DNA of 64,000 bases, taken from assembly GCF_905220565.1 (NCBI RefSeq), contig NC_059402.1, positions 9,053,501 to 9,117,500 of the forward strand, in the 5' to 3' direction. Positions 55,741 to 64,000 of this stretch are shown here, one piece after another. Every line of letters starts with the position of its first letter. Within the stretch, counting starts at the first letter, position 1. Under the pieces are notes generated by a model that was not told where the DNA came from, did not search any database, and worked only from the letters and a program-made list of their open reading frames with translations. The position numbers were made by a program, and so were the translations under genes. The DNA comes from Melitaea cinxia. Lineage: Eukaryota; Arthropoda; Insecta; Lepidoptera; Nymphalidae.

Positions 55741-57135
55741 ATGTGCAAGCGTAATTTTGGTGGAAGTGGGAAGAAAATTCTGCAGCCTGCGGAGTGATCC
55801 TACAGCTGAAAAAACTTTTCGACTTAATTCACACATCTGTGGACACCAAGAGAGATTTTGATCCAATATAATACCCAAGTTAGTCACTTTATCGCTGTAT
55901 GGAATTTCAACGCCATCAAAAATTATAGGAGGCAGTTGTGACCTATCAATACGAGAAATAAATTTAGAGCTTCCTATTATAATTGCTTGCGTTTTCCTTG
56001 GATTGACTGTTAAACCAAAGGATTTACTCCAATTAGCAACTCGTAATAAATCATCATTGATAATAGAGACAGTTTGTGGCAATTCTTCAATAGTACAGTG
56101 TGTGTAGATTTGGAGATCGTCAGCATAAAGATGGTAGAGAGAAGATATAACTTTGCTGATGGAATTGATGAAGATAGAAAATAAGAGAGGGGAAAGCACG
56201 CCACCTTGCGGTACGCCAGCTCTGACCGCACTCCAATTAGAAAAGGAGTCGTTAACCCTGACTCGTTGCCGGCGACCTCGCAAGTAATTTTGAAACCACT
56301 CAGTTACCTCAGGAGATATGTTAAGAGTATACAAAGTATCGGACAGTAAGTCAAAGTCCACGGTATTAAATGCATTAGTAAAATCTAACAGCGTCAAGAC
56401 CGTGACTCTTTGGTTGTCCATATTCGACCTGATATCATCGGTGATTTTAATTAACGCAGTAGTCGTGCTATGTCCAGGACGAAAGCCGGATTGGAAGGGA
56501 TTAAGGAGATTATGATTTAGAAGGAAACGGCTAAGCTGCCGATGTACAAGACGCTCAAGAGCTTTGGAAAGAAATGGAAGGATGGAAATGGGACGATATT
56601 CAGATAAAGAACACGGATTACTTTTTTTAGGTAGAGGAATAATGTCAGCATCTTTCCACACTGACGGAAAAGAGTTAGTGGAGATGGAGAAATTAAAAAT
56701 AAATGTGATAACTGGACATAGAATATCAATTAGAGGGATAATCATGTTACGACTAATGCTGTCCGATCCAACCGAGTTAGATTTAATTGCGAGAATGCTA
56801 CTCTTAACATCACATTCGGAAAACTGGCTAAACAAGAAAGTAGGAACATCAGGAGTTATCGTCGTAGAAAGCTGATTTTTTGTACGTAACTTAGTTGTGT
56901 TATCTATGACAACAGAAGAAGAAAAGTGGAGTTTCAAAGAATTGAGATCTAAATGTTGAGAACTAATTTGACGGGATTTACCAACTCCAAGTGATCTAAG
57001 AAAATTCCAGACTTTACCGGAATCTTCCAGTGAGACAGATTTATAGATATAGCGTCGCTTTTCATCTCTACACAGTCTATTGCAGCGATTTCGAGCCCTT
57101 ACATATTTTTCCCTATTAACCTCACTGGGATCCAT
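55294..57135 (-). pseudogene. LINE ORF2, reverse transcriptase part
   Basis: 613 codons. RT motifs in order: IPLPKKSNPCSLSEYRPISI, FQSGFRPGHSTTTALIKI, VLTLLDFTNAFNTVDFDLL, AGVPQGGVLSPLLFSIFIN and catalytic LYADDLQIY, with AVGSLRRLQNFLP further on. After ITLAHS (about 55740) the reading frame is wrong. The final 150 residues are an out-of-frame leucine-rich artefact; the true continuation is the frame at 55720-55271. Confidence 0.85.
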
Positions 57136-58211
57136 CCTGTACTTCGCTTTAGCACGATTCTTTTGTTCTGTAATTTTCTTATCTCAGATGTAATCCATGG
57201 CGCCGGAAGATGTTTTATTTTCACAGGGCGAATAGGCGCATGAACATCATATAGCTGAGTTAATAATGCGTTAAAAAATATTGCTTGCTCATCAACTGTA
57301 CTCGCATTGTAAACCTCTGACCAGTCAATTTTAGTTGCGTCCTCCCGTAGTCGTTCCAGATTTATCCCACCAAAATTTCGCTGCAGAAGAATTCTAGATT
57401 TTATTTTAGGAGGCCTAAGTTTATAAGATAAAAATAAGAGGTCATGATAGGAGAAAGCGTTAGCAGTACATTGACCATGGTTAGTAACATGGTCAATTGA
57501 GGAAACAATAATTAAATCTAGAAGTGAAGGAGAGCAGTTAGGAGCAATGTGAGTAGCAGATAAGGGTAAAATATGCAAATTAGCAGCGTTAACAATAGTA
57601 TTAAGACGGGTAGACCGGTGGTTGTTTTTAAGCAAGCAGGTGTTAAAATCGCCCATGATAACCGTGTGATTATATAAGGAAGTAAAATTATGAAGTAATG
57701 TTTCAAAAGTACCAAAATAGTCAACAGTGAGACATGGACTATAAAAAACACCGAGAAGTAGTTTGGCATGTGAAAAAATCACTTCGATAAAAAGATGCTC
57801 GGCACCACCACCGGTCTGAGGTTGCGAAGTGTCAATAATATTATACGGAATTTGAGAACGAAGATAAATAGCAACCCCTCCACCCGACCGGCCAACGCGA
57901 TCATTGCGGATCAGGCGGAATCCCGGAAAAGAGAAAGAAGTGGAAGGTAAACAAGGCCTAAGCCAAGATTCGGAAACTAATATAGCATGGATATGGCTAA
58001 CACTGCCAAAGGTAGACAAGAAATCAGGATAATGTGCAGGAATACTCTGCGCGTTAATGTAAACTGCATTGAAATTCTTTAAGCAACTAGAGAAATGAGA
58101 ATTTAGACTGTCGCTTAAACAAGGAATATTTTGAAAACTGTCGTCACTAGAGTTTTCCTCAGTAGATGAAGATAAGGACATAAATTCACTACATTCACTT
58201 GAAAATGACAT
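57099..58211 (-). pseudogene. LINE ORF2, AP-like endonuclease part
   Basis: 370 codons. The APE-type endonuclease that nicks target DNA shows its active-site blocks in order: YINAQSIPAHYPDF, ILVSESWL, RNDRVGRSGGGVAIYLR, MGDFNTC, LLDLIIVS and SYHDLLFL. It ends in a different frame from the RT because of an indel at about 57135. The last 13 residues are frame-shifted junk. Confidence 0.85.
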
Positions 58212-58230
58212 TATAGTACACCACTACCCA

Positions 58231-58840
58231 CGTATATTGATTCAATTATAATAAAAAGTATAAACGAACACCACATTATTGTAAAGAGGAAAGGAGAACG
58301 TTTCATAGTTATCAAAAGTCATAAATACAAATATACAAATAATTCAATATATTGCTCTAAAAGTAGTATTGAAAAAAATCTGGCATATTATAAAAGGAAA
58401 GCACCTTCATATCGGATGTCCCGAAGGGGATCAGATCATATCACAAAACATGGTAGACCCGGCGGACTATGAGTCGCCTTGAGAGATAATTGGATTGACG
58501 AGATGCTATTTATCAATAAACCTTTGAACATCCAAGGATGTAGGTTGTCATCTGTACTCTATTGTTATTATCCTTTTTTAGTATATATTACATAAATAAA
58601 TTATAAAAACAATAAGATATTAAGATAACTTGTATTATTAAGAAATATTTAATCTATACCAACTACGAATAAGAGTAACTGTCCAACTACGAATTGTCCT
58701 TGCAGCAATATAATATTTTGTATTATGATAAATATTAAATTTATTTAGTGTAAAAATATTACATAAATGGGAATAGAATCCACGTATTTAGAGCGGAAAG
58801 CAGGATCACGCATCAGCGCACACAAAAAATTAATGTAATA
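58231..58840. other. Stretch upstream of the LINE, no gene
   Basis: AT-rich. May contain the LINE 5' UTR (58231 onward). No ORF1-like coding region recognised. Confidence 0.4.
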
Positions 58841-58844
58841 AATG

Positions 58845-59452
58845 ATTTTTCAATTAAGTGCTTTATTACATAATAACTATACGCTTCAGCCTGTAATATT
58901 CCACTACTGGGCATAGGCCAGAATGGACTCCTCAAGGGAAAGGAAACGTTGCCGCCCCAAGCAAACGTGGCGTCGCTCCGTCACCGCGGAGATGAAGAAT
59001 GTCGGGCTTTCCTGGCCCGAGATTAAGGTGATGGCCCAAGAACGAGCGAGATGGCAGCGCACTGTGGACGCCCTCTGCCCCATCCAGAGGACATAGGACT
59101 TGGTGATGGGCATAGGCCTCTTTCCCCGTGTAGGAGAAGGATCAGAGCTTAATCCACCACGCTGCTCCAATGCGGGTTGGCAGAAATATTCCCTACTATG
59201 AGTAACGATAGCTATCAGATGTACATGATAACAACCGGGACCGACGGCTTAACGTGCTCTCCGAGGCACGGTGGGGAGACCCACAAGGACTGCACAAACA
59301 CCCAGACCACGGCAAACACCTGTATGGCCAATGCAATTGTTTTTTTGTTGTTTAATGTTTGTCATATGCGGGGAACCGAACCCACAACCGCCAGCGCAAC
59401 AGGTACAACCCATGGCTCCCGTTGCACCAACGCGGCATCGTGATAATAACAT
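58845..59452 (-). repeat. tRNA-headed SINE, - strand, interrupted by a LINE fragment
   Basis: Reading leftward from 59450: head 'gatgccgcgttggtgcaacg', B box 'tgggttcggttccccgc', spacer 'attggccatacaggtgtttg', body blocks (CCTCGGAGAGCACGTTAAGC and the following core), 'gaggcctatgccc', then the family end AGTAGTGGAATATTACAGGC. A further roughly 45 bp (..aaagcacttaattgaaaaat) is shared with the copy at 62440. Broken at 58920-59107 by a fragment with its own target duplication. Confidence 0.8.
58920..59107 (+). pseudogene. LINE ORF2 C-terminal fragment inserted in the SINE
   Basis: Encodes KRKRCRPKQTWRRSVTAEMK and VMAQERARWQRTVDALCPIQ then a stop, and ends near GGTGAT. GGGCATAGGCC (11 bp) flanks it at 58909-58919 and 59108-59118, which fits a target duplication. 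Almost the same fragment is at 41735-41888. Confidence 0.8.
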
Positions 59453-60646
59453 AATTACTAAATTGAATGTATATTCAATTAATTCCAATCGATGAGCTTT
59501 TACGTTGCGGGACTTAAAAAATAATACGACTTGTGGTTTTACAGAAATCACATTTACATTTTATTTATAAAATGCATAAAAACTGTGTTTCTAACAAGGT
59601 TCTTTTATTCATTTCAATTTGCTATAGATTGGGGATTATGGGATATTTCATTCGCAATCATGGCATCGCATCTGAATTTTAAATAAACCTCCTTCGTGAT
59701 TGAAGATAGATTTAAACGATTTCCATTTTATATGCGGAAGCTATGCATTAGCCAACTTTGTGGATAATATGATCTTAAGCGCATTTACATAATTTTCTTG
59801 AAAAGGGTTTTGGTTGTTTTTTTTTTTCAACCGTTTTTAAAAACGAAAATATGTATCTTTATATTTATATAGTTACTTTAGCACACTTTAATATTCATGG
59901 ATACCAAACTATTTCTAGTTTATGCCTAAGATTCCGCTACAAAATCATTACGTTCATCACGTAAATAATCAAAATATTATTTCTACAAACCTTTATGAAT
60001 AGCCAAATAAATTGATGACCGGATGCCAGTGAAAAAGTGCCCGCTAATACTTTTAATTAAAATAATTTCGATGCATTAAAAAAAAACATTTAAATTAAAT
60101 ATTATTCACATCACATCAATGCAAGAAAATTAGAAAAGCCATAAGTGCTGAAGCCCACGCGGCCAAAAAAAAAATTGTTAAAATTATTATTATGAAAAAT
60201 ATTAAACGCAGATCACATTTAAAAAGAAAATTTAATGTTATTGGAGTTCTTTAATAAAGTTACTAATCTCCTGGCACCGTATTATCAATGTATAATGTAA
60301 TCATGTTTGTGTTTTAAACTCATTTCTTCAACTTAATTCTAGGGATTATGTAAAGAAATATTCTTAATTTTTTTTTTTATAAATAAGAAGGTCTTACTAA
60401 AACTCTTACAATATAGTTGACACTCTTTAAATATAGTTGATATATAAAGAGTGGCATATATTATAATTTTTAAATAAATTTAATATTTTAATTCAATATT
60501 AATTAAATTTGTTATTTGTTAGGTAATTGTTGGTGTTATTTGTTGTTTGTTAGGTAACTTCTTGTCTAACATTATTTATGTTCAGTATTTGAAGCACATT
60601 TCACTGTTATTTTTAACTTTTGTTTACGTAGTTATTAAGCTGTTTA
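59453..60646. other. AT-rich stretch, nothing recognised
   Basis: No frame of note, no repeat family and no RNA gene identified. Confidence 0.4.
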
Positions 60647-60789
60647 TCTATACAAATAAATAAAATTGTGTCTGTTTGTAATATTAAAATAACCGCTTTT
60701 TACTAAATGCACATAGACGTATACGCGGTACATATACCAAAATAACATTTTTGGAACGAAGTTCCTTACGGCAGGCTTGACATTTGGCT

Positions 60790-61510
60790 GTGTGTGGGTG
60801 AGGCGGCGGTTCGGGCCGCTGACCTTCCGTTTGGTGCAGGTATTTTCCGGACACGGGTATTCGGTAAGTACCTGCACCAAATCGCGAGATGGGAGGCGAC
60901 TCGAGTCTGCCACGAGTGTGGGGTGCCAGAGGATACGGCGCGCCACACGCTGGAGGTGTGCGCCGCGTGGGACTCGCGACGGCGCGCGCTTTCGGCGGTT
61001 CTCGGGCGGGATCTCTCACTGCCGAGCGTCGTAAAAGCCATGATCGACAGTGAGAGATCGTGGCAGGCGGCGGTCTCCTTCTGCGAAGAGGTAATGACGC
61101 AGAAGGAGGCCGCGGAGCGGGCCAGGGAGAATGACGTCTCCACTGACCCACTCCGGCGCAGACGTACGGGGACAAGGAGGAGACGGTTTGCCCAACTCCT
61201 CCCCCCCTCGTAATAGTGGGGTCGCTGACCAATAGTCGGGGGACTTCGGCGGGCCGGACAACCTCACACGTCGGAGGGGTGGCCTTGTTGTGAGCGAGGC
61301 CACCCCACCATTGTGCCGGGGCACGGAAGCTTTGTCCGGGCCAACCACCGGGGCGAGGTGGCGAATGCTAGCGCGACCCCATCTCGCCCTACCCAAGCGG
61401 ACGACTGCTCACACGTGGTGGTTTTTTTAGTCAGTAGGAGTCTGACATAACCCTTTGGCGGCCCCCGCGCTGGAGGGTATCCATGAAGGATTTTCCCCAC
61501 GTAAAAAAAA
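60790..61510 (+). mobile_element. R1-like LINE, 5' truncated, 16-bp target duplication
   Basis: GGCTTGACATTTGGCT flanks it exactly (60774-60789 and 61511-61526). It includes the end of ORF2 (to TAA at 61213), a GC-rich 3' UTR and an 8-A tail. The same family is found at 40475-41002 on the other strand. The clade is assigned from the C-terminal zinc-knuckle style and is not certain. Confidence 0.85.
60858..61213 (+). pseudogene. R1-like ORF2 C-terminus with CHC zinc knuckle
   Basis: FGKYLHQIARWEATRVCHEC continues through DTARHTLEVCAAW, a C-x2-C-x8-H-x4-C-type knuckle near the C-terminus of ORF2. It then reads LPSVVKAMIDSERSWQAAVS and ends ..RRRRFAQLLPPS at TAA. Just upstream, LTFRLVQVFSGHG is readable in another frame, so a single-base loss lies at about 60857. 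Confidence 0.8.
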
Positions 61511-62439
61511 GGCTTGACATTTGGCTAGGTGACCGAACTGAAAAAAATGTGATACTAAAACCGTAAGAAAAATATATAACAAAAGTGACGTAATATCAGT
61601 CACACGACTGTATAATATGATGTTTGTAAAACTAAAATATTACTAGTAAACTTTTTTTTAAATATTTATGTAATTTTATACTGTCAACAAAAATAAATAG
61701 ACATATTTTTTTATTTCACTTAATAGTTGAATTATTATTATTATTATTTTGTTTGATTTATTTTATTTTACGGTATTTGTTATTTTCTAAAATACTAAAT
61801 TTCTTAAATAATTTTAAATACTTAATTAAAAACCAATCAACAAAATTAAACAAAAATCAAGAGCTAGAAAATATATATAAAATTCAACATTTTTTTTTAA
61901 ATTGTGTTTCTTCCATACTATCCGAAGGAACTTCGTTCCTACCTGGTGTCCCACGACACCATATAATTTTTACAATTTTTGTCTGTCAGTCTGTCTGCTT
62001 GTTTGTTTGTTGCGGCTATTCTCTGAAAATGCGAACCGATTTTGACGGGACTTCACTGGCAGATAGCTGATGTAGTAAGGAGTAACTTAGGCAAAGTTTA
62101 TTTTAGAAATTTGTTTATTTTATAACTTTGCGAACTGAGCAATAACTTTTTGTTAAATTCCACGCAGACTAAGTCGCGGGCTCAGCTAGTTTTTAATATA
62201 AAATATTAAATATCGTACAATTGGTATCTAATAATTTTCAGAATAAAAATTAAAATCGATACTTAAAAATATTCTTTCTGCTATTATATAACTAAAACTG
62301 TAAATATCAAAACACTTAGATTTGTATATAATATTAAATTATATTATACAACTGCGTATATGAATACTCTTATAAATATGTATTTGTTACTTAATTACCA
62401 TGTTACTCTGTAAATTGTTATTCGATTAGTTAATCTATA

Positions 62440-62832
62440 GGACGATGCGTTAGCGCAACGGTCACAGCAGTGGTTTGTGGCTGTTACACCAGCGGTTGCG
62501 GATTCGATCCCCGCACACAACAAACATTTGTATTGGCCATACAGATGTTTGCCATGGTCTGGGTGTATGTGCAGTCATTGTAGGTCTCACTACCGTGCCT
62601 CGGAGAGCACGTTAAGCAGCCGGTCCCGGTTGTTATCATATACACCTGATAGCGATCGTTACTCATAGTAGGGAATATATCCGCCAACCCGCATTGGAGC
62701 AGCGTGGTGGATTAAGCTCTGATTCTTCTCCTACATGGGGAAAGAGGCCTATGCCCAGTAGTGGGATATTACAGGTTGAAACGTATAGTTATTGTGTAAT
62801 AAAGCACATAATTGAAAAATCATTTATTTTAG
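62440..62832 (+). repeat. tRNA-headed SINE, full length
   Basis: Head 'gacgatgcgttagcgcaacg' (A-box region), B box 'gcggattcgatccccgc', 'tgtattggccatacagatgt', 'gcctcggagagcacgttaag', 'gcattggagcagcgtggtgg', 'tatgcccagtagtgggatat', then about 50 bp ending 'aattgaaaaatcattta' shared with the 58.85-kb copy. Best-preserved copy in the window. Not a true tRNA gene: no anticodon arm or acceptor stem can be drawn. Confidence 0.85.
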
Positions 62833-62844
62833 CTCTGATATCTT

Positions 62845-64000
62845 TCCCTTACAGCAGCGGGATATTACAGGCTGAAGTGTAATCTACAGTAACCGTAGAA
62901 CTACAATAAAAACGTAACTTTATTTGAGAAAATGTTGAATATTATAAGATAGACTACATTTCTGTATTAGGCGTATAAGATCACAGTATACATAGTACAT
63001 ACTAATACATAGTCTGTAAAATTTAAATTACAGTTCGTACCGAAACATGAAAAAAACATGCGAGTGCTTTGCACAATCTGTTTGGATTACCGTCGGACTT
63101 AAAACATTGTTCCAATTTATTTTTGTGCCGATTGAAGATAAATTCGTGTATTCATTTTTATTAATCTATATGTATGATATATTTAATTTCTGTTTCAGAC
63201 ATTAAAAAAAATCGTTTCAACTAATTAAATAACAAAAAAATATTCAGCTTTTTGTGTTCTGACTATTTGACTGTTTCATCGAACAATTTTTAAAAATTCC
63301 ACTCCTAACGGAGTAAAAGATTCGTTTAAAGTAAGATATAATAAAACGGGCATTTTAGCATGTTTGGGAATCCGTACCTTAGGATTATTTATCCCTAGAT
63401 TAGAATAGGGGAGAAAATTTAATGGAAGTCATAATTGAAGTTAAAAAAAATTTGGGTCTTCATTAGAAAAAAAACTAATATGCGCTTTATTAAGTTTTCA
63501 ATTTAATGTCTGTTATGTAATGGTTCTGTAATACAAGACTGTTAAAACTAAGGTAATTGTAGATGTCTTATCGATATGTGTGCGAACAAAATGAAATGTG
63601 GCAAAAACCGTAAGCTTTTGCCACCAGGATCTTTGTTTATAAATTTTAGATTAGCTTAACTGCCCTAATAAAAAAATTACGAATTCAATTATTATTTTCT
63701 TGTAGAAAACCTAAGACGATAACTTAACGTACCTTCGGGTTGATCTTTTTAACAAGCTGTCAAAGAGACATTTGCCTTAAGTACCATACAAAAGTGTGTA
63801 AATTCTTTAGAAACCTTTACACTGAAACCATCAATAAAATACAATATATCTCTTTTGGGAACTAACGGTCTATTTTGCTCTAAAAGTACCTAATTATTAA
63901 ATTTTGCTATCCAAGAAAATATCTAATCATATAAATTATGTTTCGTAACAATAAATATAATTTATTTTGAACGATTGCATGGCCACTGTTTCTGTTTTTA
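62845..64000. other. Terminal AT-rich stretch; one short SINE end
   Basis: A duplicate of the SINE end (cagcgggatattacaggctg) lies at 62853-62876. After that no gene, repeat or RNA was recognised up to the window end. Confidence 0.4.

Larger units (their letters stand above)
54883..58230 (-). mobile_element. CR1/Daphne-like non-LTR retrotransposon, nearly full ORF2
   Basis: On the - strand: an endonuclease frame, a reverse transcriptase frame, a C-terminal frame and a roughly 390-bp 3' UTR with AATAAAGAG and a (TTA)n tail at about 54915-54885. Two small frameshifts separate the three frames (about 57135 and about 55740). No ORF1 is seen upstream of 58211. 3' UTR relatives lie at 42945-43082 and 47400-47565. 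The clade call comes from RT style (RPGHSTTTALIKITDDI; HLYADDLQIY) and is inferential. Confidence 0.8.
60647..62189 (+). mobile_element. Helitron-like element interrupted by an R1-like LINE
   Basis: Starts TCTATACAAATAAATAAAA after an A and ends 'aagtcgcgggctcagctag' before a T, as does the short copy at 10677-10962. Without the insert at 60790-61526 (LINE plus one target copy) it would be about 0.8 kb. The body contains 'gaaggaacttcgttcctacc', 'cactggcagatagctgatgt' and 'aaataaatagacatattttt'. No Rep/helicase coding, so non-autonomous. Confidence 0.7.

Noticed and set aside
62440..62520. Possible tRNA gene (A and B boxes)
   Set aside because: The boxes belong to a SINE head followed by the SINE body; no cloverleaf with anticodon stem and acceptor stem could be drawn. 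The same applies to 7125, 43684, 44050 and 59440.

Overview
This is nuclear DNA of an insect, almost certainly a moth or butterfly (Lepidoptera). The evidence is AT-rich intergenic DNA, split genes with GT-AG introns, insect orthologues (spinster, Chk2/loki, allatostatin C), and many copies of dispersed repeat families typical of Lepidoptera: tRNA-headed SINEs, Helitron-like elements ending in CTAG, and non-LTR elements ending in (GAT)n or poly-A. The species cannot be fixed from the sequence.

Three host genes are supported. (1) A spinster-type lysosomal MFS transporter on the + strand (exons 11180-20324). Its 5' coding exon is not visible and probably lies upstream of the window. It carries two tandem alternative exons of exactly 262 bp each (17589-17850 and 18208-18469). 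(2) A complete checkpoint kinase 2 gene (Chk2, Drosophila loki) on the - strand (27132 to 21781), nine coding exons and 531 codons, with SQ/TQ cluster, FHA domain, kinase domain and C-terminal basic NLS. Its 3' end converges on that of spinster. (3) A complete allatostatin C neuropeptide precursor on the - strand (51470 to 49569), three coding exons and 127 aa. Its peptide lies in a different frame from the longest open frame at the locus.

The rest is mostly transposable elements. From 27.65 to 38.14 kb there is a nested stack. A decayed R4/Dong-like element is split by a 5'-truncated Jockey-type LINE. Just beyond it sits a Gypsy element of the CsRn1/Kabuki type on the - strand, with LTRs that look identical and a gag region lacking its capsid part. 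A TTAA-flanked non-autonomous piggyBac-like element of 1456 bp interrupts the Gypsy pol. From 38 to 49 kb there are SINEs, LINE tails, (TA)n tracts and copies of one large dispersed repeat. From 53.9 to 62.9 kb there is a CR1/Daphne-like LINE with an endonuclease and a reverse transcriptase frame (- strand), and a Helitron interrupted by an R1-like LINE fragment with a 16-bp target duplication. An uninterrupted Helitron copy nearby serves as the empty-site comparison. The first 11 kb and the last 1.1 kb hold repeats and AT-rich DNA without a recognisable gene.

The most interesting items are the paired spinster exons, the hidden AstC gene, and the Gypsy/piggyBac nest. I found no previously undescribed multigene system.
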